From Linum tenue (lineage: Eukaryota > Streptophyta > Magnoliopsida > Malpighiales > Linaceae): DNA of 64,000 nucleotides. Positions 32,650 through 43,329 of this stretch are shown one piece after another. The position numbers and the translations under genes are program-made. The stretch lies in assembly GCA_946122785.1 (NCBI GenBank), contig CAMGYJ010000002.1:66985703-67049702 (forward strand), written 5' to 3'. Numbering within the stretch: the first letter of the stretch is position 1; each line of letters opens with the position of its first letter. The notes under the pieces were generated by a model, which had not been told where the DNA came from, searched no databases, and worked only from the letters and a program-made list of their open reading frames with translations.

Positions 32650-35343
32650 TCCACGACGCTTTTAGATTTCTGTGTCACTAAAGACACAAACCGAGAAGCA
32701 CTGACCTATAAATAGAAACTACTATCTTTTCCCATAAGTGAATTCGGATTTGAATGCTTGTGTTCTTCTCAATCATGTTAGTTTTGTATTATCTATAGCT
32801 TACTTTTCACGATTCTCCTTACCCTTCTTTTACTCTTTCCGGATGCTTTTTACCCGAATTATCTTGCTATCTTACCTATGCCTTACATCAAGTTTATTGG
32901 GTTTCTCCTAATATCAGGTCCTTGCCTATCTTTCAATCTGTGAAGAAAGGGCAAATCTTTAGCTGACTCCTCACTCCCATGATGAGGTGCTTTTATGCAA
33001 CTCCTAAGACCTACTCACCTTAGGTTGACCGAACCGTTGCCATCAGTCATTGATTCTCTTTCTTCCATTTCTACTAGAAGATACAAAGGTTAGCTCTTAC
33101 CTATTCATTCTTTTGGCATAGAACCAGAAAACTTGAAAAACTTATAGACCCTGTAGTCAATAGCACGGTTTGAATGTCTCTAATGTAGTGTTCTATAGGT
33201 GATTAACCTGTCACCCTTCTTTCCCTTTAGAGATTTTACAATTTGAATTCATAGTGGCTTGAAACCAAGTGTTTATAGTTTTGTTGCCATTTAATTCTTT
33301 GTAATATGACTGCATTTGTAAGCCTACTTTCTCATGTACCCAATGATTATTGGTTCAGGATTTTGGTCATCAATACTGTTGTTTACTGTTGAGGTTGAGG
33401 CGTATGAGTTATCTTTTTTCCAGCATGTGCTCTGCTGTTTCAAGTTTCTTTCAGAAAGAATCTCATTGAGTTTGTCTAGAGCGTAGGTTTTCCCATGTCA
33501 TGGTGCCGCTTTTGCATTTCACATACTATGGTAACCCTTTGCATTTCACAGTACAATTTGGTTTTTGCCAGCAATTAGCTCTTATTTTCCTTCTGGTTGA
33601 CTGGATAACTTTTGTTTTTGAAACACACTTTATAGTGAGCGGACCTTTGCCGATCAAACTGTTTGAATGTTCTTTTTCAGGTGAATTACATGAATGTTCT
33701 AAGTTGTCTATGTTTTCTTTGTTTCTTCTCAACTCGCTCTTGCCCGTGAATTGCAGTTGTTGCCTACAGATGTACAATTCCAGAGATAGAAGCATAGAGC
33801 AACACAAATTTGTGCTTTCTTCGTCTGGAATCAAGCTAATTTGGTTAGACAGATTATATCCAAAATACATAGACAGACACGCGTTATGGTATAGAACTTA
33901 ATTAACATAATAGGGCCATGTATGCACTGTATTTTGCACTATGTAGTTCCTCTATGGCTTGTGGGTTATTGTGCTCTTGAAGTTGGCAAAGATGAATTAA
34001 TTTACTGGGAATTTTCCTGCTGTACTGCTTGCTGGCCTTTCTTCTTAAGTCAATTCTACTATAGAGTCGTCTACTTATATTGGGTTGTGCAATCGTGCTT
34101 GAAGGTCTTTCGCGTTAGAAACATTGGTAATGATCCTTTCTCAGGAAAGTGCGTGTGTGTTCCATGCTGCTTCATCACGATGAGATTTGGAGCGCCATAA
34201 CGGACAATTAAACTCTTCTGGAAGTCAATTAATTAAGGACACTTAGTTAATTATTATCATTATTATTATGATGAATATGATGGTTAGAGTTGAAACATTC
34301 TAATAAAAATATTGATCATGGTGTTCTATTGTATTTACCATTTGATATGATTTATTTGAACGGGCTATTCTTGCAGTTTTTTGGTCCGCTGGAGCCTGGA
34401 GCAGAGTTGGTGAGTCTTCATCTTTGCCTTGCTCAGTTGTGCCCAATATCTAATGCAGCCACTCATGTTACAAATTGACAGAAAGTCTTATCCTTGAGAT
34501 GGTCGGTTTATTAATTTCTACCAGTTTTGAATATGTTCCTTCTATATTGTTGTGTTCAACAGTTCGTTTTGCCTTGCCTGCTTACGAGCCTCCCGTTCTT
34601 AGTTCTTTACTCCACCATATTCCCTTTTGGTTTCGTCTTCATGTTTCAAAATTTTCCTTTAACATAATAGGAGGGTGTGACCTTTTTAGTTGTCAGTTGT
34701 ATATGTAGTTGAATACCAACATAAAGTTATCATACAGATTAAAATAGTCTATTGAAATATTTCAAGGATGCATAATTTTTGACACAGTTTTTATTAGTTC
34801 TTTGAGAATTGGTTTTTGTCTTCAGACAGGCTGCACCAACTGTGGTACAGGAGAACAGAAAGGGAAGTCCGACTTTAATAAAGCTTTACTTAGCAGCAGG
34901 AATACGCTAGCGCCTCTCAATGTAGCCTGATGGGAGCCACCCTGATTTCCCTTTGCACAAGCTACAGTCGTGCTATTAGCTTGACAACTTCAAAGTGTAG
35001 TTATGTTTAGCTCCAGTTGACCTTTTCTATTGTTATTGCACAGGGTGGCATCTATGTTAATATTTATTCAGAAATTCAAGAACCGAATGCTCATTTCGGT
35101 GCAGCATTTGTTTTCTATGCATTGAACATGTAAGCAAAGAAATTGTAGGATTCATTGCCTTCCACACCTGAGGTGTTGAGTTGATTACGATATCAGTTGT
35201 CAGGTTAAGTATTCATTTGACAAGCTCATTAGTATTTGTTTCATGATTATTGACAAATCATGATTGTTTGATTGCATTATAATAACTCTATTTTCATATT
35301 TCCCCCCTCACTTATGAATTCGAAGATCAAACACTCTAATCCT

Positions 35344-35373
35344 CCCGCCGCGAAGCGCGGGCTTCCGTACTAG
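35344..35373 (+). other. Helitron 2 3' terminus: hairpin plus CTAG
   Basis: Stem CCCG-CGC / GCG-CGGG with a bulged C and a GAA loop (35344-35361), then CTTCCGTACTAG, then the target T. This is the standard Helitron 3' end. Confidence 0.8.
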
Positions 35374-35561
35374 TACTTCTTAATGTTATTACTGATATGA
35401 TATTTCAATGGTTCGCGCTTTGCCACGGGTATAGGTGTCTAATAATTTGATTTGTGTTGAATCGAATTAGATTGAGTTGTCCTTTCTTTTTAGTAAATCT
35501 GATGGTCAAGTCTGGTCTACAAATATTCATAGCATGTCTTTCTCCGCGAAGTCCTTGACCA

Positions 35562-36200
35562 TAGGGCTGCAAATGAGCCGAGTTGTTCGCGTGCGACTTG
35601 GTATTCTACTCGAAAAAAGCTCGTTCGAAACTCGACTCGTTTATTAACTAGCCGAGCATGAGCTAAGCCTTGTTCATCTCGTGAAGCTCACCAGCTAGCT
35701 CGACTAGGTGGCTTGTTGAGCTAAACTCGTGAGCTGTCTCATTTAGAGCTCATGCGATGTCTCACATTGTGGCTAGAGAGCCAACTCGGTTATCGACTGG
35801 GCGAATCGATCTATATCTTGTATTTTAATTCATATGATTGTTAAAATATATATCACCCTATATAAAGTTTAACTCGTTGAGTATGTGAGCAAATATAAAT
35901 GCTTTTTTATTTGAAAAAGAAATTTTATATCATATTGTTTCAATACTATGAACTAACATGATTTGGACTAGTTAAAATATCTATATCTTGTATTTTAATT
36001 CATATGATTGTTAAAATATATATAGATCACCCTATATAATATTGAGCATCTGACTATTATTTTTTCATCATGACATCAATCACATGTATTATACATGACA
36101 TTCAAAATGAAGTATCAAATACGAGTCAAAATTTTAGTAAACAAGCCTAGCTCGAGCCGAGCTCAAACTAACATGAACTTGTCTACTCAAAATGGCAGTA
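35562..36200. mobile_element. hAT-like repeat with GGGCTGCAAATGAGCCGAG terminus
   Basis: Begins AGGGCTGCAAATGAGCCGAG and is rich in 'gagctcgactcg' words. Positions about 36050-36140 are the inverse complement of about 57735-57800, so this is an inverted relative of the element at 57659-58315. A 55-bp block (ATATCTTGTATTTTAATTCATATG...) occurs twice inside (35812 and 35981). Non-coding. Confidence 0.6.
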
Positions 36201-36552
36201 CAGGTAACATGAACTTGTCATCAAGGATCCAAGCTAAGCTAGCATATCTTTTACATAGCCGCCAACCCTCGATCCTATTTCATGGTTTCTCTAGTCACAT
36301 ATCACTGTTTCCTACTACTTTTCCCAATCTAAGAAGACCAACCAATTTAAGATTTCGAATAAACAACCAGCATACCTCCTCAACAAAACAAACAACGGTA
36401 AACAAATTGAACTCAAGGTCCTAGATCTCGAAACCCAATCAAGTCACCATCGAATAAAATAAGGAGATTTTTCCAGAAATAGCACCTTTAAAAAAAAAAT
36501 TACAAAACTAGCACCCTCTCAAAAATATTTACAAAACTAGCACCCTTTTTTA

Positions 36553-36932
36553 TTGACCGCACCCTCCTGATGCGATTTAGAAATAAACCGCATCCCCCAG
36601 GTGCGTTTTATAAGTAAACCGCACCTGGAGGGTGCGTTCTAATCTGGTGGGCCTAAATCGCACCTTGGCCATGCGATTTCATGTCTGGCCTACATGAAAC
36701 GCATGGCCGAGGTGCGGTTTAGGCCTGACCTACCTAAACCGCACCTTAGTGATGCGATTTATTCCTCCAATCATGAACCGCATCTGTAAGGTGCGGTTTC
36801 ACCATGTAGATCGCACCCCCCAGGTGCGGTTTACGTGTCAATTATTTTCCGACACCCGACACAGCCATGCAGAGAATTATGGACATAGGGCTGCATGGCA
36901 GACTAAAACCGCACCCTAGAGGTGCGGTTTTC
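36553..36932. repeat. Left subterminal array of nine imperfect palindromes
   Basis: Units of about 22-25 bp such as ACCGCACCCTAGAGGTGCGG and CCGCATCCCCCAGGTGCG, arms (C/T)CGCA(C/T)C and G(G/A)TGCG(G/A), loops 4-6 bp. Spacing is irregular, with TTT/AAA edges. It overlaps no frame. Confidence 0.85.
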
Positions 36933-37189
36933 ACAATTTTTTCCCCTATATAAGACTTGCCGGAAAACCTCTACTCTTCACACCTCTCATCATTCTCTCT
37001 TTCATTTTTCTGTTGTATATCTATATTTATTTAGTGTGTTTGCCATTAAGATTAACTCGTAAGTTTATTTTGTGTTACTTTTTATGCCATTAAGATTAAC
37101 TCGTAAGTTTATTTTGTGTTACTTTTTATTGTTATTTGTGATTTGTGATTTTTATGATATTAACTAAACTACGGTTTGTTTGTGTGCAG

Positions 37190-37672
37190 ATGGCATTCCG
37201 TCAGTTAACGCTTGGCTTACGGTGGAATGGTTACACGGAAGACACCGGAAAGGGGGCCACCTACGTCGGTGGCAATTTTCAGAAAATAACGGTCGGTACC
37301 AGACCGAAGCTTGAAGACCTCCATCAAATATGCACTGACGTTACTTGCATGGATGGCACGAGGAGGGTAGATCGTATGGTGTACCGATACCCAAACAGAG
37401 CAACTGGGTCATTGTGGCATGAGGAATATACCATAACCACTCAAGATGACGTAGATTCCATGCTCGAATTCTTGAGGTCCAACAAATTGGCCAAAGCCGA
37501 GATGTTCGTTTACACCGAGCCAGCCGTTGGTCGTGGAGGTCATTCTGGACACGGTCAAACATCTGGTATCCATGGTGGAGGTGAATTATATGACGATCAT
37601 CCCTACCAAAGTTACCATGATCCTCTTAGGGGTATGAGAAGTTTACCTTGCTCCATAAGCTTCACCTCTTAG
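37190..37672 (+). CDS. MULE transposase N-terminal (MuDR/PB1-like) domain, truncated
   Basis: 160 aa from an ATG immediately after an acceptor (GTGTGCAG|ATG), implying a 5'-UTR intron; an upstream 43-bp doublet (37042-37125) carries two donor-like CTCGTAAGT words. The protein reads LRWNGYTEDTGKGATYVGG, KLEDLHQICTDVTCMDG, VDRMVYRYPNRATG, TQDDVDSMLEFLRSNKLAKA. This matches the small N-terminal domain that precedes the catalytic part of plant MULE transposases. After a Gly/His-rich linker (GRGGHSGHGQTSGIHGGG) the frame stops, so the MULE catalytic and zinc-knuckle domains are missing. If made, the stub could still bind DNA or protein partners, but that is inference. Confidence 0.65.
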   Translation: MAFRQLTLGLRWNGYTEDTGKGATYVGGNFQKITVGTRPKLEDLHQICTDVTCMDGTRRVDRMVYRYPNRATGSLWHEEYTITTQDDVDSMLEFLRSNKLAKAEMFVYTEPAVGRGGHSGHGQTSGIHGGGELYDDHPYQSYHDPLRGMRSLPCSISFTS

Positions 37673-39488
37673 GGGATGATCGATTGGCCAATCCCTGTCT
37701 GGACGTTGGGCCGGTGCGAGAAATGGCATATGCTCCCAAGCCCAAAATTGGACGATGAACATTGCGCCGCTGACCTCCCTCACAGCTTTGAGAGACGCAT
37801 TGCACAAGTTGTGGTAGATCATAGCTAGGCAAGCAGATGCCCAACTATACTCCCCCATCTCCTCCCAACTACTGAAGATGATCCTAAGCCATCCACAACT
37901 AAGGAGATTGCTTGCTTTCTTGGAGAAGAACACTCCTCCGATCATGCCTATGAGATTGACACGAGCATATCTCTCCTTCTCATCCTCCGGACTTTCCTCC
38001 GTAAGCGGATGACTCTCGTAATGATCTCTAAAATACTTCGTCAACCATGTAATTGAGACTTGGTGTTTCCTCAATGGTGGCATGCGATCGGTCGCATCAA
38101 CGCAACCCTTCACCGGTACTTTCACTCCCAAATGACTGTGGATGAAATGCTGCCAACCGGGCATACCGTCACAATCCTCGGGGGGATGATCACTCACGCA
38201 CACCGGTTTGCCGTCGATGGGCAGATGGGTTAGGATGGCGACATCCTTTATCGTGATGGTGGCCTCTCCTTCTCTAAAGTTGAAACAATGGGTCTCCTTT
38301 CTCCATCTCTCGGCTAATGCGGTGATGAGTTGACGATCGATTTGGATGCCGTTAAAATGCCTAATCGAGTCTAACCGTGCCCTTTTGAGAAATGGCAAGA
38401 TAGCGGGGTGGAATGGGAGCACATTTGTGGTACCCCTGTAGCGGATTATTGTTTGTGCCTCCTAGGAAAAATGTACACGTTAATTATTATTAGTAAGGGT
38501 TTTTTTTCGTATAACTAAATTAATTAAATTAAATTATGCGACATAAAACATAATTTTATTATCATAAAAAGACATTTCATATTATCATAAAACATTGTCA
38601 ATGAATAATAATTTAAAGAGGTACATACATATTATCGTAAAACAAACATACTGAATTAATTAACATAAATAACATTGTTAATGAATAATAATTTAAGTAG
38701 AAACATACATATTCAAATGTTTGTGTAAATAATTTAATCGTATTAGTTGTTTTAAAGAGGTATATACATATTATCGTAAAACAAACATACTAAATTAATT
38801 AACATAAATAACATTGTTAATGAATAATAATTTAAGTAGAAACATACATCTTCAAATGTTTGGTAAATAATTTAATCGTATTAGTTGTTTTAAATAATTT
38901 AATCGAATACAAAGCAACACTCGTTAGACTCTTAGAAGAGGTATACATCTTCTTAGAAACACAGTCTTTTTGACAGAAAAAGGGGGGATCCGAGGATCTC
39001 TTAATACCCGATTTTCCCAGGTAATGGGAGGATATGATAATCGCTTAAAACCCCATTTCCTTAGACGTGCATCTCTTTATAAAGAGTCGAAGTAAGTGGC
39101 GCTATGTATTCGATTAAATTATTGAAAACCACCAACACGATTAAAAAATAAACATAAATTTATTTTATATTACACTAGGCACATTAACAAAATAAAAGAA
39201 GGACAAATGGTGAAGAATTGTATGTACCGGGTGATCGTTCCAAACATCCCATGACCGATGATTGGGTTGGTCGTACAAGTCGGTTGGATCCACCGGTCCT
39301 TGCTCGAGATAATACCGTTGGTTGTATATATCGATGTCCTCCCCAACCTACGAGAAAATAACAACGAGGTTAGTACATAGATTAATTAAAAAACTTATAA
39401 CAACAATAAAAATTAAACCAGAATAATGAATACATACCGCTTGAAATTCATCGACATAAACTCCTTCTCCTTGCCACCAATCGGCCAT
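37643..39488 (-). CDS. Plant mobile domain (PMD) protein, MAIN-like, transposon-borne
   Basis: Three exons on the minus strand: 39488-39438, 39347-39228, 38461-37643, all in phase 0 with GT-AG introns, giving 329 aa with no internal stop. Exon 1 begins MADWWQGEGVYVDEFQA. Exon 2 has YYLEQGPVDPTDLYDQPNHR. Exon 3 holds the PMD: LPFHPAILPFLKRARLDSI, LITALAERWRKETHCFNF, GEATITIKDVAILTHLPIDG (the most conserved block), CGWLRIIFSSWEEMGEYSWA and a late MFIVQFWAWEHMPFL. PMD proteins include MAIN/MAIL nuclear proteins linked to silencing and genome stability, and many copies travel inside transposons (family knowledge). This one lies wholly within a Mutator-like element. The intact frame with correct splicing suggests it is recent or under selection. 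It ends shortly after the W-rich block, without the long extensions of some relatives. Confidence 0.85.
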
Positions 39489-39716
39489 TTTTTCGGCGTA
39501 ATTCGGACAGAGCTTCGGCTCGGCTCGGCGGGATTTTGAGGAAAAAACCTAAGAAATATTTTCTGATGGCAGATCGGACTTAGCCGCAACCAACAGACTT
39601 TTATTTCCTAGGCTTTTGGGAGGGGAGGGTTTAGAGAGATTATATCTAGAGAGAGAAGGAGAATGGGTTGTGTGGAGTGAAGAAATGAGAGGGGGAGGGG
39701 GGTATTTATACCCAAC

Positions 39717-40111
39717 AGATCGCACCCCTCGGGGGCGGTAGGGTAATTTTACCCCGTAGAAATCGCATCTCCCCGGGGCGATCTCCACGCCAAATCGCAT
39801 TCCCCTGATGCGATCCCCGCGTCCCAATGCGTTGAACGCGCAGAAAACTGACGCTCCAATTTTCCAGGCGAGAAATCGCACCTCACCAGTGCGATCCACA
39901 CTCAGTCGCGCGGATTGCTGACGTGGCTATGCTGCAGCCCGTCAGATCGCATCGTAATCGTGCGATCCAGAAGGTCGCTGGCGACCAAAGTTGGAACGCA
40001 TCTTGGGGATGCGTTTTGCCATAGAAATCGCATCTTAGGGATGCGATTTATGAAGGAAACGCATTCTAAGGCTGCGTTTCATATATAAAACGCACCTCTA
40101 AGGTGCGTTCC
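39717..40111. repeat. Right subterminal array of imperfect palindromes
   Basis: Nine clear units and one poor one, e.g. AATCGCATCTTAGGGATGCG, AACGCACCTCTAAGGTGCGT, GATCGCATCGTAATCGTGCG. Arms change together (TCGCATC with GATGCGA, ACGCACC with GGTGCGT). It mirrors the left array in position and design, but individual units are not simple copies. Confidence 0.85.
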
Positions 40112-40211
40112 ATTAAAATAGGTGCTAGTTTTGTAATTAGTTTTGGAAGAGTGCTAGTTTTGTAATTTTTTTTTTTAAAGGTGCTATTATTGGAAAAAAC
40201 TCTAAAATAAG

Positions 40212-40475
40212 CATAGGGGAAGCTACTCATGGGGCGTCTTTGCGACAAATTCACTATCGGGTGTGGTGGAATCGGATTGCCAGATAGCGATTCGTTGTCT
40301 AGAGAAGGAGGAGATGTCCCTGCTGGAAATGGGAGATGTATGTGAGGAAGTGAGGGGCTTAGCTGCTGGGCTAGGCCCCATTACCTTTTCTTTCTCGGGC
40401 CGGGATAGTAACCGGGCTGCCCACATTATGGTCCATATCGAGTTTGGTTGGGACCAAGAGGATTTGCTGGTTTGA
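40212..40475 (+). pseudogene. LINE RNase H-like tail, fragment 1
   Basis: Frame with VESDCQIAIRCLEKEEM, EEVRGLAAGLGPITFSF, GRDSNRAAHIMVHIEFG, then a stop at the usual place. This is the C-terminal RNase H-like region of plant L1 LINEs ('VESDC', 'GRDxNxxAH'). It sits directly beside the right target duplication of the Mutator-like element and is about 80-90% similar by eye to fragment 2 at 41.4 kb. Confidence 0.75.
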
Positions 40476-41384
40476 CGGCGGTGGTGTCTGCCGGTGGTGG
40501 GCTCCGACGGCGGTGATGTGAGGGTGGTGGTGTGAGTGTGTGTTGATTGGGTGAAACAACCCCAAATTCGAAATAGAATTTAAAGATATACGAGAGGGAA
40601 AAATGGACATTTTAATTTAAAACATGGGTGGCAAATAGTAAAGACATGTGCGACAAATAACAACCCTTTAGAAAGGGCATTTTTGTTTCCTACTTTCCCG
40701 TCGAGTTTAGTTTAGATAAAGTAATGTGTGGTTGTTTGGGTTTAACTTAACCAAGTCAACACTCTCTGTCAGATGATGTCGAGTCAAGTCGTGTCGCCTT
40801 ACTAACATAATAAAATGATGTTGGGAGTACATGCTAATAATATTCCATTATAATTTATACATGTGATGCTCATGATCAACTAGTATAAGGCTTTGGAATT
40901 AAAACAACTATCTCGAATTTAGAAACTTTTGTGAGTATTATCGATACTTGTTGCTTCTAATTTTTTTTTTATTGTCAAGCCGATTGATGAACATAATTTA
41001 TTTGAATCCAATTCAAGTAGATAGTCATAACATAATTTTACATTTTTCAACTATGAGCTAGTTCCTACAATGAGATAGTGGAGGAAACTAACTCGATAGA
41101 TAGTTAGAGACTGCAGTCTTAAACAATATAAGCAAATTTAAGAAACTAACTCGATAGATAATTTGAGAGTGCACAAAACTCAAGTTTTTCAAGTAATCAA
41201 TCCATGAAAATATTCCCACTATTGTTTGATACAAAACACACTTTTTAATAACTATAAACAAAATACACGTATCGAAGATATATCTCTCTCTTTTCGTTTC
41301 TTTTTCTCCTGGTGATTAGGAACCATGAGAGGTGTTTTTGCATGGTGGGACTAAAGAGGGTCAGAACCCAGTGGAGACCGGATC
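40476..41384. other. AT-rich sequence between two LINE tails; one arm of a direct repeat
   Basis: About 40978-41130 is a diverged direct repeat of about 45413-45560 (shared ATGAGCTAGTTCCTACA and TAGTCTTAAACAA-type words). Otherwise nothing is recognised. Confidence 0.4.
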
Positions 41385-41632
41385 TGGCTGAGATTGTCGT
41401 CGATCGGTATCATTTCCTCTCAGGTGTGGTGGAATCAGATTACACCGTAGCAATTTCTTGTCTGGAGAGGAGGAGATATCCTTGCTAGAAATTCATGGGA
41501 GATGTATGTGAGGAAGTAAGGGCTTAGTTGTTGGGCTAGGCCACATTACCTTTTCTTTCCTGGGCGGAGATAATAACCGGGACCACATTATGGCCCATGC
41601 TGAGTGTGGTTGGGACCAAGAGGATCTATGAA
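41385..41632 (+). pseudogene. LINE RNase H-like tail, fragment 2
   Basis: GTGTGGTGGAATCAGATTAC aligns with the VVESD segment of fragment 1, and the end GGTTGGGACCAAGAGGAT is shared. Small deletions and shifts break the frame. It comes from the same LINE family as fragment 1, about 1.2 kb downstream. Confidence 0.65.
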
Positions 41633-41934
41633 TAGAAATGCCACCTCTTTTTTTACTTTGACAATTAGAGTCAATTATATTATTTCACCCCGTGAATCAA
41701 ATGATACGTGTCATTTATAAAAAAAAGGTACGAAGGTTAATTTGACTCTTAAACTTTCATGGTTTGGTCATCCCGATATATGAACATTACTTTTGGTCAT
41801 ACAAATACGCAATTTCATATTTTTGGTCATCGTGGTACATGAAGTTCTTGTTTATTGGTAATTATAGTTAGAGTTTATGACATGTCGTCAACTATATACC
41901 CAGGAACCTCAGGTCATCGTGGTACATGTAACAC

Positions 41935-42740
41935 CCCACCCATAATCTCTATGGTTGAACCCGTGGTTCAACCGCGCAGCCAAATCATCGGTGTTACTAG
42001 TTGAACTCGATCATCTCAAACATCATATCCGATAATTAAACACAACCATAAACCGTTATCATACAAACTCATTATTCGAATCCCAACCCACTTATTGAAT
42101 TTTACAAAATGTGGGTTTATTATTCAAACACTCAAAGCAAATACCCTAGGTGACCATGACAGAACAGTGTTCCAAACTACCTCATGATGGTAGTACAGAA
42201 GGATAGGGCAGCCTCAGTAGTCCGATCCTAGTTGCACCTGCGAGCCTGAAAACAGACGTGGGTCAGCAACTAAGCTGTGTGTGTGGATCTTTCCCACGAC
42301 CTAATATTGGGACCGCAATCAGCTAATCAAACAATCATAATCAATCATAAATTATTACTCTAGATGCCATCTTAAATCATCATATATAAATTACCGATCA
42401 AATTATCGAATCCACCAACTAATCATCACCAAATCAATTTATCCAATAAGATAATCACTTAATTTCACAAACACATAATCAATGCATGATATGAAAATTC
42501 CGGTTAATTATTAATGGCGCCAAGGTCACCATACACTTACCCTCGCTCGAGCAAATCATCATCCGTGGTGCTCATGCAACCACAACACTCAATCCGTGGT
42601 TTTTAACCACAACACTCATCCGTGGTGCTCATGCAACCACAACACTAAATCGCATAAGCGAGCTAAATCTACCCACTCTCAAGGGGTGAGGGTAAATGCA
42701 GGCCCTTTCTATATCTACGTGAATTAATATGATCACGAAT
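41935..42740. mobile_element. LTR-like block starting TGTAACACCCCACCC
   Basis: TGTAACACCCCACCC is a frequent start of plant gypsy LTRs or of inverted LTR ends. The block has no coding frame. A 58-bp tandem doublet lies at 42559-42646 (CATCCGTGGTGCTCATGCAA). No second LTR, primer site or gag-pol was found. The call is by resemblance. Confidence 0.35.
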
Positions 42741-42807
42741 CAAACCATTTCCATTTTTCTCATCCATCACAATCAATCCGGAATCAATGTAATCTTACGG
42801 ATTAACC

Positions 42808-43325
42808 AGTTCGGATAGGCCACTTTTTCTTCTCTTTCTTTTCCGGGTGTGCTCAGTTAGGTAGTGGCCGTCGTCGTTGGAGAAATCTTCTTCAATGTTG
42901 GATTGGGACAGCACCCTCAATATTAGGCATTAGCACAAAAGCCAATCCACTCCTAGCACACACGAATACCATGCTAAATACGGTATTCAAAGGTGTCTTG
43001 AGTCGTTAGATCGAAGTAGTGATAATTTTGTGTAGTTAAATTGTCACTGCTTTCATATAACATTCACTAATCATTCTCGATCGTCAGATCCTTCAACTAT
43101 GAACATTTATGAGCACGTTCTCACGACGCACCTGAGATAAACATTTGTGCTTTTTCCCCTGTACATGTTTGTGTATGACTTGCTACATCCAAAACTTCGT
43201 TGGAAGCCGTCTGATTGTGCCTTAACTTCATGACACTCCTCTCTATTCACATGATTAAAGAGTCTTGGAGACATCAAACTTCCTGTTTGTTACCCACTTC
43301 CTGTTTGTTACCCACTCCTCTTTAT
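42808..43325 (+). repeat. Dispersed ~520-bp repeat, copy 1
   Basis: From AGTTCGGATAGGCCACTTTT to CTTCCTGTTTGTTACCC this matches 51452-51970 at about 95% by eye, including GGTGTGCTCAGTTAGGTAGTGG and TCTTGAGTCGTTAGATCG. Copy 1 lacks a short piece (GGTGATTGGCAAACTTCG) that copy 2 has at about 51657. Its ends do not show inverted repeats. Nature unknown. Confidence 0.8.
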
Positions 43326-43329
43326 TCCA

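Larger units (their letters stand above)
28554..35373 (+). mobile_element. Helitron 2, non-autonomous, with exon-like cargo
   Basis: The 5' end TCTCTATAAAAGAACAAATA follows an A and matches the Helitron 1 5' end (TCTCTTTAAAAGAACAAG). The 3' end has the hairpin CCCGCCGCGAAGCGCGGG (35344-35361), then 12 bp ending CTAG, followed by T: canonical Helitron structure. No Rep/helicase frame is visible in the 6.8 kb. Contents are a diverged repeat block (28655-29300), two related copies of a 'tgtggagaagaa..ctaatctccag' segment, and two spliceable exon-like pieces (30798-31108). The rest, including weak frames at 29600-30129 and 33500-34708, has no recognisable protein. Confidence 0.8.
36464..40202. 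mobile_element. Mutator-like element with a PMD gene and a transposase stub
   Basis: 3739 bp flanked by the 9-bp direct repeat TAAAATAAG (36455-36463 and 40203-40211), the Mutator target-site length. Terminal inverted repeats of about 50 bp: left GAGATTTTTCCAGAAATAGC, right (other strand) GAGTTTTTTCCAATAATAGC. Both continue into ACCTTTAAAAA and ATTACAAAACTAGCA. Inside each end is an array of short imperfect palindromes. The left half has a MuDR-type N-terminal frame (37190-37672, plus). The right half has an intact three-exon PMD gene (39488-37643, minus); the two are convergent and overlap by 30 bp. The DDE catalytic region is missing, so the copy cannot move by itself. An AT-rich filler with repeated 'aacataaataacattgttaatg' words lies at 38500-38900. 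Confidence 0.9.

Noticed and set aside
33500..33901. 133-codon frame in Helitron 2 and its minus-strand partner
   Set aside because: Phe/Leu/Cys-rich composition typical of T-rich DNA; no motif or splice context.
36095..36424. 109-codon frame left of the Mutator-like element
   Set aside because: Spans a hAT-like repeat and unrelated flank; no conserved sequence.
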